Positions 17,392 through 26,004 of a DNA stretch of 64,000 bases are shown piece by piece. Position 1 is the stretch's first letter. Each line of letters starts with the position of its first letter. A program made the translations under genes and the position numbers. The notes beneath the pieces were generated by a model. The model was not told the origin of the DNA. It saw only the letters and a program-made list of their open reading frames with translations, and searched no databases. Source of the DNA: Oscillospiraceae bacterium (GTDB lineage Bacteria > Bacillota > Clostridia > Oscillospirales > Ruminococcaceae); assembly GCA_009777725.1 (NCBI GenBank), contig WRLG01000009.1, positions 27,247 through 91,246 of the forward strand, read 5' to 3'.

Positions 17392-18621
17392 ATGTTATCA
17401 AGAAAAACAACCCGCAAATTCCGCATTATCTCAGCCCTAACCGCCCTGGCAATTTTCATCTCAATCTTCACCGCGCTGAATGTTTCAGCTGAAATCTTTT
17501 CCGGCGTTGACTGGTCTTTCGATTCCGACGAAGGCATACTCACAGTTGAATCGGACAGAGCCACAAATATGTGGCGAAATGAAAGAGGAGGCAACTTTCA
17601 GGTCAGCGATGTAACAACCGTTATAATCGAAGACAGCGTTACGGAAATAGGTACATCGGCGTTTATTCAGACAAGCATAACCACTATAACCATACCGGAG
17701 AGCGTTATCAATATAGGCGAGAGTGCACTTGCTAATTGCACAAACTTAACCTCAATAACCGTTGCACCCGGCAACAGCAATTATTCAAGCATTGGCGGTG
17801 TATTATTCAATGAAAACGCAACAGAATTAGTCCAATACCCGATTGGGAACGCAAGAACAAGCTACACAATCCCAAGCGGCGTTACGAGCATAGGGCAAGC
17901 GGCGTTTGTATTTTCAAGCCTAACCTCCGTTATCATTCCGAAAAGCGTTACGAGTATAGGGAATGACGCGTTTGTGGCTATGCAGGCGAATTCGATTTCG
18001 ATAACATTCAATTCACAAACCCCGCCGATATTCGGCTTCAGTGTATTTGGGCTAACCCCCTACAGCAATGTCACAATATACGTCCCCATAGGAGCAAAGG
18101 CAGAATATGAGGCGGTTGGGCAATTGAGCTACTTCACTATACATGAACTTCCCGCCCCTGCTATACACGATGATGATGATAACAGCGACAACAACAACCG
18201 CGGCGGAAGCTCCGTAAGAGATGCAATCATCAGCGGCGGCGGAATCGGCGGCGCGGCAGGGAGCGTAAACAGTAGCGGCAAAACCGAAATCAGCGGTCAT
18301 TTTGAAAATGACACCTACATAAAACACTCCGAAATCCCGCTAGTTTACACGGCAGACAAAAATTTCGCAGACTTCAGAGAAGTCCGCATAAATGGTCGCC
18401 GACTGACCAAAGGAACGCATTACACTGTCAAAGGCGGCTCGACAATCATCACCCTCCTGCCCGAATATTTAGACACACTTGATGAGGGAGAGCATGAGTT
18501 GAGCGTTCATTTCAGCGGGCTTGCGGTGGTTAGGGCTTCTTTCACCGTTGAAGAGGCTGAGCATGATGATGTTTCGACTTTGGCGGGGATTTTGGGGGAT
18601 TTTGATTCAATTGACAATTGA
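17392..18621 (+). CDS. Secreted leucine-rich-repeat (BspA-like) protein
   Basis: 409 aa. Signal peptide (about residues 1-32, ending VSA), then BspA-type leucine-rich repeats (ITTITIPESVINIGESAL, SYTIPSGVTSIGQAAF, SVIIPKSVTSIGNDAF), an Asp/Asn-rich spacer with DDDDNSDNNN, a Gly/Ser-rich segment, and a C-terminal beta-sandwich resembling the X2/Ig-like modules of secreted proteins (RINGRRLTKGTHYTVKGG). AGGAGG lies 8 nt before the ATG. No LPxTG motif or C-terminal membrane anchor, so attachment is unclear. The last codons (DSIDN and stop) are made by an intergenic ATTGACAATTG repeat that has run into the gene end. Probable adhesion or surface role. Confidence 0.85.
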   Translation: MLSRKTTRKFRIISALTALAIFISIFTALNVSAEIFSGVDWSFDSDEGILTVESDRATNMWRNERGGNFQVSDVTTVIIEDSVTEIGTSAFIQTSITTITIPESVINIGESALANCTNLTSITVAPGNSNYSSIGGVLFNENATELVQYPIGNARTSYTIPSGVTSIGQAAFVFSSLTSVIIPKSVTSIGNDAFVAMQANSISITFNSQTPPIFGFSVFGLTPYSNVTIYVPIGAKAEYEAVGQLSYFTIHELPAPAIHDDDDNSDNNNRGGSSVRDAIISGGGIGGAAGSVNSSGKTEISGHFENDTYIKHSEIPLVYTADKNFADFREVRINGRRLTKGTHYTVKGGSTIITLLPEYLDTLDEGEHELSVHFSGLAVVRASFTVEEAEHDDVSTLAGILGDFDSIDN

Positions 18622-18643
18622 CAATTGATAATTGATAATTGAC
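18608..18643. repeat. Short tandem repeat of CAATTGA(C/T)AATTG
   Basis: Several overlapping copies of AATTGAYAATTG at the end of the leucine-rich-repeat gene. The same motif occurs at 63623-63647 in front of yraN. Confidence 0.7.
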
Positions 18644-18655
18644 AGCTTACGGGTG

Positions 18656-18690
18656 AATCACCGCTTTTGCTTTGGGCAGGAGCGGTGATT
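18656..18690 (+). terminator. Intrinsic terminator after the leucine-rich-repeat gene
   Basis: AATCACCGCT pairs with AGCGGTGATT, followed by TATAATTT. Moderate T-run. Confidence 0.65.
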
Positions 18691-18709
18691 TATAATTTAC
18701 AAATTATAA

Positions 18710-18738
18710 TTGACTTCCTAGCCAAAATCTGCTATAAT
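18710..18738 (+). promoter_or_regulatory. Sigma-A promoter of the Rpn-family nuclease gene
   Basis: TTGACT, 17 bp, TATAAT, 38 bp before the start codon, with AAGGAGAG between. Confidence 0.75.
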
Positions 18739-18775
18739 AAATAAGTACCCAAACAAAATCAAGGAGAGTAAAAAA

Positions 18776-19627
18776 ATGGTAGCTGAAACCTTTCTAATAT
18801 CAGTTAAAAACGACATCGGATTTAGGCTTTTCTTCGCTGACGAACGGAACATTGAGTTTTTACAAGGGCTGTTAAAGTCAATTCTGAAACTGGACGATGG
18901 CGAATACGAGGTGATTGAAATCCTCGACCCGCACTTACTTCGCGAATTTCACGGGGATAAACTAGGCATTGTCGATGTAAAGGTAAAAACCAAAACAGGG
19001 AAAATTATCCACATCGAAATCCAACTCAAAGTCCGCCCCGGCATGGAGGAGCGCATTATTTATTATGACGCTAAACTAATCACAGAGCAAATTGGAAGCA
19101 GTGATAAATATAAAGACTTAAAGCGGGTAATCAGCATCATAATCACCGAAGAAACCCTAATAAAATCAAGCCCGCTTTACCATCATCGTTTCACCTTTTT
19201 CGACCCGAATGCAAACATTGAACTATCCGACCTCATCGAAATTCATACTCTCGAATTAAACAAACTGCCGGATAATTTTGACGGCACGGAATTATGCGAC
19301 TGGGCGAAATTTATCGCCGCAGGAAGCGAGGAGGAATTGGAAATGGTAGCAAATAGGAATACGCAAATCAGTAAGGCTGTAGTCAAACTCCGCGAATTGT
19401 CAGCGGATGAAAAAGCACGTGATATGTATGAACGCCAAGAAAAAGCAAGGCGGGATTATGAGTGGGCTATGGATTATGCTCGGGAGATGGGTATAAAGGA
19501 GGGTATAAAGGAGGGGGTCAAGGAAGGTACGCAAAAACGCGAGCAGGAGCTTATTGAAAGCATGAAATCATCCGGCATGTCGGAATCTGAAATTGAGAAA
19601 ATTCTTAGCTTTAAACGCAAAGGTTAA
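18776..19627 (+). CDS. Rpn-family PD-(D/E)XK nuclease (transposase-like)
   Basis: 283 aa protein of the recombination-promoting nuclease (Rpn/transposase_31-like, PF12784-type) family. N-terminal pattern SVKNDIGFRLFFADERN, then the nuclease core with Asp67 and Glu81-x-Gln83 (GIVDVKV ... IHIEIQLK). The C-terminus is charged, with tandem IKEG units (GIKEGIKEGVKEG) and a final SGMSESEIEKIL helix, typical of the family. It has its own promoter and strong ribosome-binding site. No terminal inverted repeats of a transposon are seen. Related proteins promote recA-independent recombination and some take part in phage defence; that role is not shown here. A second family member is cut by the right window edge. 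Confidence 0.85.
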   Translation: MVAETFLISVKNDIGFRLFFADERNIEFLQGLLKSILKLDDGEYEVIEILDPHLLREFHGDKLGIVDVKVKTKTGKIIHIEIQLKVRPGMEERIIYYDAKLITEQIGSSDKYKDLKRVISIIITEETLIKSSPLYHHRFTFFDPNANIELSDLIEIHTLELNKLPDNFDGTELCDWAKFIAAGSEEELEMVANRNTQISKAVVKLRELSADEKARDMYERQEKARRDYEWAMDYAREMGIKEGIKEGVKEGTQKREQELIESMKSSGMSESEIEKILSFKRKG

Positions 19628-19632
19628 GTCAA

Positions 19633-19739
19633 TGTGCAATTTGCAGTTTACAATTAATGTGTCGGCTTCGCCAATGGATTTTAATATTGTCCGCGAAGCG
19701 GACACCGAAATTGAACATTGTAAACTGTACATTGTTCAA
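19633..19739. repeat. Inverted intergenic repeat with CAGTTTACAAT ends
   Basis: CAGTTTACAATT (about 19645) and AATTGAACATTGTAAACTG (about 19710-19728) are complementary, enclosing TGTCGGCTTCGCC and a TGTCCGCGAAGCGGACA palindrome. Similar TGTCGGCTTCGCC motifs recur near 43976 and, inverted, 47030. It reaches the stop codon of the next gene. Confidence 0.7.
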
Positions 19740-21244
19740 TATTTCCTCCCATCCCCAAAATAAACTTGCCTCGTAAACGGGTAATATACCAGAGATGAAA
19801 TGCCGTCTTTATAAATAAAGTATTCGTTACCGTAAAAAAGCGGTATATATACGCAGTCAGATATGATAAGCGATTCGGCTTCCTTGTATAAGGAAACCGC
19901 TTCGCTTAATTTATCAGCAGTGTTAAGCGAGTTCACGATGCTTTTAACGCGGTTGTTTTCATTTGTAACGCCGTTGAAAAATGCAACGGGAGCATTGTAA
20001 GCTCCTTTTAATTCAACAAGCGCGATTTCAAAGCTCCCATCTTTAATTCTAAGGTCGTACTCTCTTTGAGGCAGAGGCTCAATACCGCAAAAAAAGCCGT
20101 AAGCCTTTTGCCACTGCTGTGTAATTATGCTTAAATCACCGTTAAAGCCATCGGGAACAGTTATTCTTATGTTTTCAACCGAAGCAATATTACGTTTACG
20201 CAGGCTCTCACTCCAAATGTTAGACTTAGACGGGTCGTAAAGCGACAAGGAAGCATCGGAAACCAATTCCCTGTATCGCCTTCCCAAAACCGTAACCGCT
20301 CCCGGAATCAGCCCGTAAGCCGCCGAGAGATTTTCGGGGAGTGCTGTGAACTCCTCGCGGTTAATCATGAGTGCCAAGGAGTAGCGTAAGTCATAATCGC
20401 TCCAATAATCCGATTCAAGGTTAAAAAGAAGTCCGTATGCTTTGGATTGATGCGCCGTATGACTATTACTCGATATAAGCCTTTTGTCGTAGCCATCAAA
20501 AACAAAGCAATCTATACTGTTATCCTTAAAGCTTTGCGCGTCAATGGTTTCATCGCCCGTGATGGTGTAGCTTACTCCGGCGGGGTAGATGCGCTCCTGC
20601 TCATTATTTAAGCTGTTCCTTTGCAAAATGATAAAGTTTTCATGCCAAAAGGGGTCAAAGTTCCAGTCCTTCAGAAAAAAAGCTCCGCAGGATAATACCG
20701 CATCTGCCGCAAGACCGTACCTCCCCCTCGTCATTTCAAAAAATTCCTTATTACACGGTGATGCCGATGTGTGGGTCAACTCCTCAATAAATTTATAATA
20801 AGGGTCGTTAAGCTCGAATATAAGGGTAAAATCATCCTCGGCGTATACATTTTTTATGCTTGAATACCGCTCCGCGTGGGGCGAAAAAGTCCCCTCCTTT
20901 AAAATCCTCTCAAAAGCAAAGACGAAATCATGTGCGGTAAGCCGCGCGGTATATTCGCCGATTCCCATCCAGAATATGTTCTCCCTCAGCTTGAACGAGT
21001 AGGTCAAGCCATCCTCCGAAACGGAATAGCTTTGAGCGGCGTAGGCTTCAATATTTCCGTTATCCGAAAATCTCACAAGCCCCGCGAATGTGTTCATGAT
21101 GATTTCTTTGGAGGACGCATCCTCTGCCAGCTGGGGGTCAAGGTTCTGAGGGTTTTGCGCTAAATTAGCGCGGAATATATACCCCCCGCCATCACCGCTG
21201 CTGCTGCGGCAGGAGGATAACAATGTTAAAACCATAACGAGCAT
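19736..21244 (-). CDS. Oligopeptide-type ABC transporter substrate-binding lipoprotein
   Basis: SBP_bac_5 family (OppA/DppA-like), about 502 aa, extracellular lipoprotein. Lipobox LLSSC near the N-terminus; the family pattern NPQNLDPQLAEDASS, GLTYSFKLRENIFW and the domain-III PLFYGNEYFIY are visible. The ATG at 21244 gives a signal peptide without basic residues. The frame stays open upstream, adding QIKKITVIL directly after a good GGAGG site (21278-21282), which suggests initiation at a rare AUA (21268) or AUU (21274) codon; an alternative is a base error. No permease or ATPase genes lie next to it, so it may be an orphan receptor. Confidence 0.85.
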   Translation of the reverse strand: MLVMVLTLLSSCRSSSGDGGGYIFRANLAQNPQNLDPQLAEDASSKEIIMNTFAGLVRFSDNGNIEAYAAQSYSVSEDGLTYSFKLRENIFWMGIGEYTARLTAHDFVFAFERILKEGTFSPHAERYSSIKNVYAEDDFTLIFELNDPYYKFIEELTHTSASPCNKEFFEMTRGRYGLAADAVLSCGAFFLKDWNFDPFWHENFIILQRNSLNNEQERIYPAGVSYTITGDETIDAQSFKDNSIDCFVFDGYDKRLISSNSHTAHQSKAYGLLFNLESDYWSDYDLRYSLALMINREEFTALPENLSAAYGLIPGAVTVLGRRYRELVSDASLSLYDPSKSNIWSESLRKRNIASVENIRITVPDGFNGDLSIITQQWQKAYGFFCGIEPLPQREYDLRIKDGSFEIALVELKGAYNAPVAFFNGVTNENNRVKSIVNSLNTADKLSEAVSLYKEAESLIISDCVYIPLFYGNEYFIYKDGISSLVYYPFTRQVYFGDGRKY

Positions 21245-21298
21245 TAAAATAACGGTTATTTTTTTTATTTGAATCCACCTCCGATGAAGTTCCTATCC

Positions 21299-21811
21299 CT
21301 ACAAAGCCGCTTCAATCGCCCTTCCCGCAGCCATGCTTCTTCTTACGTCAATCACCCGCTGATTTGAGCTACCCTTAAACCTTAGCCTGTAATCCTTTTT
21401 GCCAATATCAAACCTGCCGTCCACAAGATAGTCGGTTACGCTTAAAAGTTCACGGTAGCAATTTTTATTATCTGCATTTTCGCAAAGCTCTTCATAGGTA
21501 TAGCCTGTATAGGTAATCAAGCTGAGACCCAGCCCTTTAACCTGAAGCCCGAGACGGTAAAGAGCGCGCGCTTGACAAAACGGCTCTCCGCCGCTGAACG
21601 TCACACCGTCCAGTAGCTTATTGGAGGTTATTTGATTTAATGCCTCATTTATATTTGATTCACGCCCCCCGCAGAAATCGTGAGTTTGAGGGTTTTGGCA
21701 ACCTTCGCACCCGTGGGGGCAGCCTTGTGTGAACAGCGTATACCTTAGCCCGGGACCATCGACTATAGAGTCGTTGGCGACCCCGGCTAATTTTATTTTT
21801 TCACTTAACAT
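21299..21811 (-). CDS. nrdG: Anaerobic ribonucleotide reductase activating protein (radical SAM)
   Basis: 170 aa. Installs the glycyl radical on NrdD with S-adenosylmethionine. The Fe-S motif is CPHGCEGC (CxxxCxxC, about residues 31-38), with SAM-binding TFSGGEPF further on. Preceded by NrdD as usual, but separated by 202 bp that hold a large inverted-repeat element. GGGTGA upstream serves as ribosome-binding site. Confidence 0.95.
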   Translation of the reverse strand: MLSEKIKLAGVANDSIVDGPGLRYTLFTQGCPHGCEGCQNPQTHDFCGGRESNINEALNQITSNKLLDGVTFSGGEPFCQARALYRLGLQVKGLGLSLITYTGYTYEELCENADNKNCYRELLSVTDYLVDGRFDIGKKDYRLRFKGSSNQRVIDVRRSMAAGRAIEAAL

Positions 21812-21871
21812 AGTATATCACCCGTTATATTTTTTTTAACTGCCATTGATAATTTTTGTTTGTTTTATACC

Positions 21872-21991
21872 GTCCCATATTTAGGGTATATTACAACCGC
21901 CCTACCACTACATTTGTGAAAATTTAAAGCTTTTGTGCGTAACCGTCCGTTCGGTTTTTCGGGCTAATGTAATATACCCTAAACATGGGAC
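21872..21991. repeat. 120-bp element with 31-bp inverted ends between nrdD and nrdG
   Basis: Left arm 21872-21902 and right arm 21961-21991 match in inverted orientation at 27 of 31 positions (outer GTCCCAT.TTTAGGGTATATTACA shown in part: TTTAGGGTATATTACA). The 58-bp centre has no reading frame. No clear target duplication outside the arms. It is transcribed within the nrdDG operon and would fold into one long hairpin. A miniature inverted-repeat element or an RNA stability element; only one copy is in the window. Confidence 0.8.
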
Positions 21992-22013
21992 TGCCGAGTA
22001 TTTAGTAATTGCC

Positions 22014-24356
22014 TTAAAAGTCTTTGACATTATGTTTGACTCTTTCGCTTTCTTCGATTCGCTTTGCGTTGTTAAAGCGGTCGAGTGTGCCTACTAAGTA
22101 GCCTGTTATTCTGCGGATTCTGTCGAAAGGTATGCCGTTTGAATTTTCTTCCCGTCCGCATTTGGGGCAGGTAATGCCTATTACACCTGTATAGCCGCAA
22201 ACGGGGTCGCGGTCAATCGGGTGGTTGATTGAGCCGTAGCCTACGCCTGCTTCCTTCATACAGCGCAGAATTTTTTCAAACGCGCCGATATTATTAGCAG
22301 GGTCGCCGTCCAGCTCTACGTAGCTTATATGACCCGCGTTCGTGAGGGCGTGATACGGTGCTTCAAGCTTAATTTTATCAAATGCGTTGATGTTGTAGGC
22401 AACGGGGATATGGAATGAATTGGTATAATATTCCTTGTCGGTAACGCCCTTGATTTCGCCGAAAAGCTTTTTATCAATCCGCACAAAACGCCCTGATAAG
22501 CCCTCGGCTGGGGTTGCCAAAAGAGTGTAATTCATGCCGGTGCGCTTTGTTTCCTCGTCAAGGCGTTCGCGCATATGTGCGACAATCTCCTCGCCTAACG
22601 CGGCGGCTTCCGCATCCTCGCCGTGATGCTTTCCGATAAGCGCGGTCAAGGCTTCCGCAAGCCCTATAAAGCCCATAGCCAATGTACCGTGCTTTAATAC
22701 CTCGCCTATCCCATCGTCCGGCTTCAGCTTGTCCGAATCAAGCCATATGCCTTGTCCCATAAGAAAAGGAAAGTTGCGGACGCACTTTTGGCTTTGAATC
22801 TTATAGCGGTGATTCAGCTGCGTTATAACAAGTTCCGTAATATCATCAAGACTTTCAAAAAACGCACCTACGTTCCCGTTCGCTTTTACGGCAAGGCGCG
22901 GCAGGTTTACCGAGGTAAAGCTAAGGTTGCCCCTGCCGGAAACAATCTGCCTTGACGGGTCGTGGGCGTTGGCAACCACTCTGGTTCGGCAGCCCATATA
23001 CGCAACCTCGGAGTTATAATCGCCTTCCCTGTAGTATTTTATGTTAAACGGCGCGTCCAAAAATGAAAAATTAGGATAAAGACGCTCAGCCGATACTCTG
23101 CAAGCAAGCATAAAGAGGTCGTAATTCGGGTCTTCGGGGTTGTAGCTTACCCCCTCCTTAACCTTAAAGACGTGGATGGGGAATATCGGCGTTTCACCGT
23201 TGCCCAAGCCCTTTTCGTTCGCAAGCAGGATGTTTTTTATAACCATTCTGCCCTCGGGCGATGTGTCCGTCCCGTAATTGATTGAGGAAAACGGGGTTTG
23301 CGCTCCGGCGCGGCTGTTCATTGTGTTAAGATTATGCACCAAAGCCTCCATTGCTTGAAAGGTTGCGCGGTTCGTTTCCTTTTCGGTAAGCTTAACGGAA
23401 AATTTCTGTATTTTACCCGCCAGCTCTTCATCTCCGCTCATAAGCTCCGTTAAATAAGGCATTTCAAGCTCTTGATAACCGTTTTGGTTTGAAAGGATTG
23501 CTTCAAGCCCGTGCTCCTCTTTGATTTTTTGCATATACGCGGATATTTTGCCCTCCAGCTCGTTCAGTTCAAGGTCGCCGGTATACAGCCCGACCCCTCT
23601 TAAAATATTCTTTTCATAAAGCTGACGGTAGCTTTTGGAAACCCCCTGCGCCATTGCGTAATCAAAATTGGGGATTGACTGCCCGCCGTGCTGGTCGTTC
23701 TGGTTTGATTGCATGGCGATACAAGCTAAAGCCGAGTAGCTTCCTATATTGTTAGGCTCGCGCAGATACCCGTGCCCCGTTGAAAAGCCTCCCTTGAAAA
23801 GCTTGATAAGGTCAATCTGACAGCAGGTCGTGGTGAGGGTAAAAAAGTCAAGGTCGTGTATGTGAATGTCCCCATCGGCATGAGCCTTTGAATGCTCGGG
23901 TGCTAAAACATACATTTCGTAAAACTGCTTCGCGCCCTCGGAGCCGTATTTAAGCATCGTACCCATGGCGGTATCGCCGTCTATATTGGCGTTTTCTCTT
24001 TTTATATCGCAATCTAAAGCCGATTTGAAGGTCAAGTCCTCATAAATTTTCATAAGGCGCGTATTCATCTCGCGCACTCTGGTTCTGCCCGCGCGGTAAA
24101 GGATATAAGCCTTAGCCGTTTTAGCATGTCCCTCCTCGACCAAAATTTTTTCTACTATATCTTGAACCTGCTCAACGCCGGGCACTCTTTTACCGTAAAT
24201 TTCCTCTATTTTTTCGCAAACAACCGTCGCAAGCTCCAAAGCCGCGCTGTAATCGCTTCCGCCGACGGACTGAGCCGCCTTAAATATAGCCTGCGCTATT
24301 TTCTCTACATTAAACGGTGCTACCCTGCCGTCCCTTTTGCTTATCTGCGTAATCAT
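22014..24356 (-). CDS. nrdD: Anaerobic (class III) ribonucleoside-triphosphate reductase
   Basis: Makes deoxynucleotides under anoxia with a glycyl radical. 780 aa. N-terminal ATP-cone (ISKRDGRVAPFNVEKI, about residues 1-90) for allosteric control; catalytic barrel with THDLDFF-like IHIHDLDFF and CCQIDL; C-terminal zinc region with DPVCGYTG and TCPKCG, then the glycyl-radical loop RRITGYLVGT. Only three cysteines are seen in the zinc region, Asp standing where the first Cys is in the T4/E. coli form. Start chosen at the ATG 9 nt after AAAGGAAG; nine codons of upstream frame begin with a TTG without a ribosome-binding site. Probable NrdR control (see promoter). Confidence 0.95.
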   Translation of the reverse strand: MITQISKRDGRVAPFNVEKIAQAIFKAAQSVGGSDYSAALELATVVCEKIEEIYGKRVPGVEQVQDIVEKILVEEGHAKTAKAYILYRAGRTRVREMNTRLMKIYEDLTFKSALDCDIKRENANIDGDTAMGTMLKYGSEGAKQFYEMYVLAPEHSKAHADGDIHIHDLDFFTLTTTCCQIDLIKLFKGGFSTGHGYLREPNNIGSYSALACIAMQSNQNDQHGGQSIPNFDYAMAQGVSKSYRQLYEKNILRGVGLYTGDLELNELEGKISAYMQKIKEEHGLEAILSNQNGYQELEMPYLTELMSGDEELAGKIQKFSVKLTEKETNRATFQAMEALVHNLNTMNSRAGAQTPFSSINYGTDTSPEGRMVIKNILLANEKGLGNGETPIFPIHVFKVKEGVSYNPEDPNYDLFMLACRVSAERLYPNFSFLDAPFNIKYYREGDYNSEVAYMGCRTRVVANAHDPSRQIVSGRGNLSFTSVNLPRLAVKANGNVGAFFESLDDITELVITQLNHRYKIQSQKCVRNFPFLMGQGIWLDSDKLKPDDGIGEVLKHGTLAMGFIGLAEALTALIGKHHGEDAEAAALGEEIVAHMRERLDEETKRTGMNYTLLATPAEGLSGRFVRIDKKLFGEIKGVTDKEYYTNSFHIPVAYNINAFDKIKLEAPYHALTNAGHISYVELDGDPANNIGAFEKILRCMKEAGVGYGSINHPIDRDPVCGYTGVIGITCPKCGREENSNGIPFDRIRRITGYLVGTLDRFNNAKRIEESERVKHNVKDF

Positions 24357-24390
24357 CAGCAAGAACTTCCTTTCATTTATCAAACGTCAA

Positions 24391-24441
24391 ATACAACATA
24401 TGGTGGTTTAACACGTGCTGTATTACAAGTATATAGTATTC
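24391..24441 (-). promoter_or_regulatory. Two candidate NrdR boxes upstream of nrdD
   Basis: Plus-strand ACAACATATGGTGGT (centre 24399.5) and ACAAGTATATAGTATT (centre 24432.5) resemble the NrdR box ACACWATATWTGTGT-type consensus. Centres are 33 bp apart, about three helical turns, the usual tandem spacing; the second overlaps the -10 element. Confidence 0.6.
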
Positions 24442-24456
24442 AAGGCAGTTTGTCAA
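24428..24456 (-). promoter_or_regulatory. Sigma-A promoter of nrdD
   Basis: TTGACA, 17 bp, TATACT on the minus strand, overlapping one NrdR-like box. Confidence 0.75.
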
Positions 24457-24639
24457 GATATTTCGGAGGAAAAAATAAATAGTTTTATTTGTTTTTTTTG
24501 TGCAAATTGTACGCTTGGCTTATTATTTATGCTTTAAGCTTGCTTTTCATTGCCTTTGTAATAAACGCACAAATTTTGGGCAGTCCTTATGTAAATTTAG
24601 TACAGTATTAACAAAAATAAAAAAGAATGTAAAAGAGTA

Positions 24640-24668
24640 TTGCAAAAGCAAGTATAATATGATAAAAT
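24640..24668 (+). promoter_or_regulatory. Candidate promoter of chvE
   Basis: TTGCAA, 17 bp, TAAAAT, about 50 bp before the GTG start. The remaining 24457-24639 is AT-rich without a credible gene. Confidence 0.5.
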
Positions 24669-24716
24669 TTAAGAATAGCATGATTCAATAAAAATTAATT
24701 AAAGAGGTGCAATGTT

Positions 24717-25892
24717 GTGAAGAGAAAGGTAATATTAACCATCGCAAGTGTTCTTTTGCTCGGTTTCTCGGCTTTCATTTTTGCCGGTTGTGATGAAAGC
24801 GGAAGCGGCGGCGGAGGCGGAGGTGCTCCGGCGGCAAACAATAACCAAGGCGCAGGCGCAGGTACAAGCACAGGCTCGGGAAGCGTAAACGTAGGTATCG
24901 TACTCCCCACTAAAGAAGAACCCAGATGGCTTCAAGACGAAGCTAAATTCAAGGAAGTTATAGGAACTACGGAATACACGGCTGAAGTTATGTTCAGCGG
25001 CGGAAGGTCCGATACCGAAAAGCAAAACGTAGAGGTTTTGGTAGGAAAAGGAATTGACGTACTGATTATCTGCCCCCATGACGCAACTGCGGCGGCGGCG
25101 GCTGTTGACGTAGCTAAGAAAGCGGGCGTTACCGTTATCGCTTACGACCGTTTAGTGCCGGAAACAGACGCGCTTGACTATTATGTAACCTTTGACAGCG
25201 TATCCGTAGGCGAAGCGCAGGCGCAATATCTTGTAGACCAAGCAACGGGAACAGGTAATCCCCTTTATCTGTATGCCGGAGCGGCTTCCGACAACAATGC
25301 GTTTTTATTCTTCGAAGGTTCTTGGAATGTTCTTCAGCCTAAAATTGCAGACGGAACTTTTGTAATCAAGAATTCTTCCGAAGCGGTTAACTTGCAGGAT
25401 AAGGCGCAATTGAGCCGTGAAGAAATGTCTAAAATCATCGGTCAAATTTCCACCAACTGGGATTTCGGAATTGCTAAAACTTTAGCTGAGGCTAATATGA
25501 CTGCCGTATCCGCAGAAGATAAGGGTCACGTTTTTGCACTGGCTCCCAACGACGGTACAGCGCGCGCGATTGCCGATACATTTGCAGTTAACGTAGACAG
25601 CTATGTCATTACAGGGCAGGATTCGGAGATTGAATCTGTACAATACATCATTGACGGAAAGCAATCCATGACTGTGTTTAAAGATACGCGCTCACTTGCA
25701 AGTGATGCTATGAACATGGCAGTCTCCGTTCTTAAAGGTGAGGCTGTAGACGCTACCGCTTCTTACAATAACGGAATGATGGACGTTCCCGCGAAACAAT
25801 CCCCTATTATCTCGGTAGATATTAATAATTTAGTCAGTGTACTCATTGATTCGGGCTATTTTTCGGCAGACCTTTTCACAGGGCTTAACTAA
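24717..25892 (+). CDS. chvE: Multiple-monosaccharide ABC transporter substrate-binding lipoprotein (ChvE type)
   Basis: 391 aa extracellular lipoprotein of the periplasmic-binding-protein type I (CUT2) family. Signal peptide with lipobox FAGC (about residue 25), a Gly/Ala-rich tether, then the sugar-binding domain starting VNVGIVLPTKEEPRW, with RSDTEKQNVEVLV, VIAYDRLV, LYAGAASDNNA and SYVITGQDSE as in ChvE/xylose-binding homologues. Starts with GTG, 7 nt after AGAGGTG. A hairpin separates it from mmsA, which would let the binding protein be made in excess. Expected sugars: glucose, galactose, xylose or arabinose class; not resolved. Confidence 0.9.
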   Translation: MKRKVILTIASVLLLGFSAFIFAGCDESGSGGGGGGAPAANNNQGAGAGTSTGSGSVNVGIVLPTKEEPRWLQDEAKFKEVIGTTEYTAEVMFSGGRSDTEKQNVEVLVGKGIDVLIICPHDATAAAAAVDVAKKAGVTVIAYDRLVPETDALDYYVTFDSVSVGEAQAQYLVDQATGTGNPLYLYAGAASDNNAFLFFEGSWNVLQPKIADGTFVIKNSSEAVNLQDKAQLSREEMSKIIGQISTNWDFGIAKTLAEANMTAVSAEDKGHVFALAPNDGTARAIADTFAVNVDSYVITGQDSEIESVQYIIDGKQSMTVFKDTRSLASDAMNMAVSVLKGEAVDATASYNNGMMDVPAKQSPIISVDINNLVSVLIDSGYFSADLFTGLN

Positions 25893-25920
25893 TTAAATGA
25901 GGATTTAGGATTTAGGTTTT

Positions 25921-25966
25921 AGGTTTGAGGAAGTTTTTCAAGCCTCAAGCCTAAGTCCTCAAACCT
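25921..25966 (+). promoter_or_regulatory. Intercistronic hairpin between chvE and mmsA
   Basis: AGGTTTGAGGA (25921-25931) and TCCTCAAACCT (25956-25966) are perfect complements, followed by ATTTT. Preceded by GGATTTAGGATTTAGG, also found between fumA and fumB. Likely partial terminator or 3'-end stabiliser for chvE mRNA. Confidence 0.6.
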
Positions 25967-26004
25967 ATTTTAACCACCAACTACTAAAAAGGGAGCGTGG
26001 AATT

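Noticed and set aside
18776..19627. Transposon carrying the Rpn gene
   Set aside because: The family is called transposase-like, but no terminal repeats enclose the gene.
21872..21991. Insertion sequence
   Set aside because: Inverted ends but no transposase frame and no clear target duplication; kept as a repeat element only.
24500..24691. 63-aa frame upstream of chvE
   Set aside because: AT-rich, no ribosome-binding site, and the chvE promoter lies inside it.
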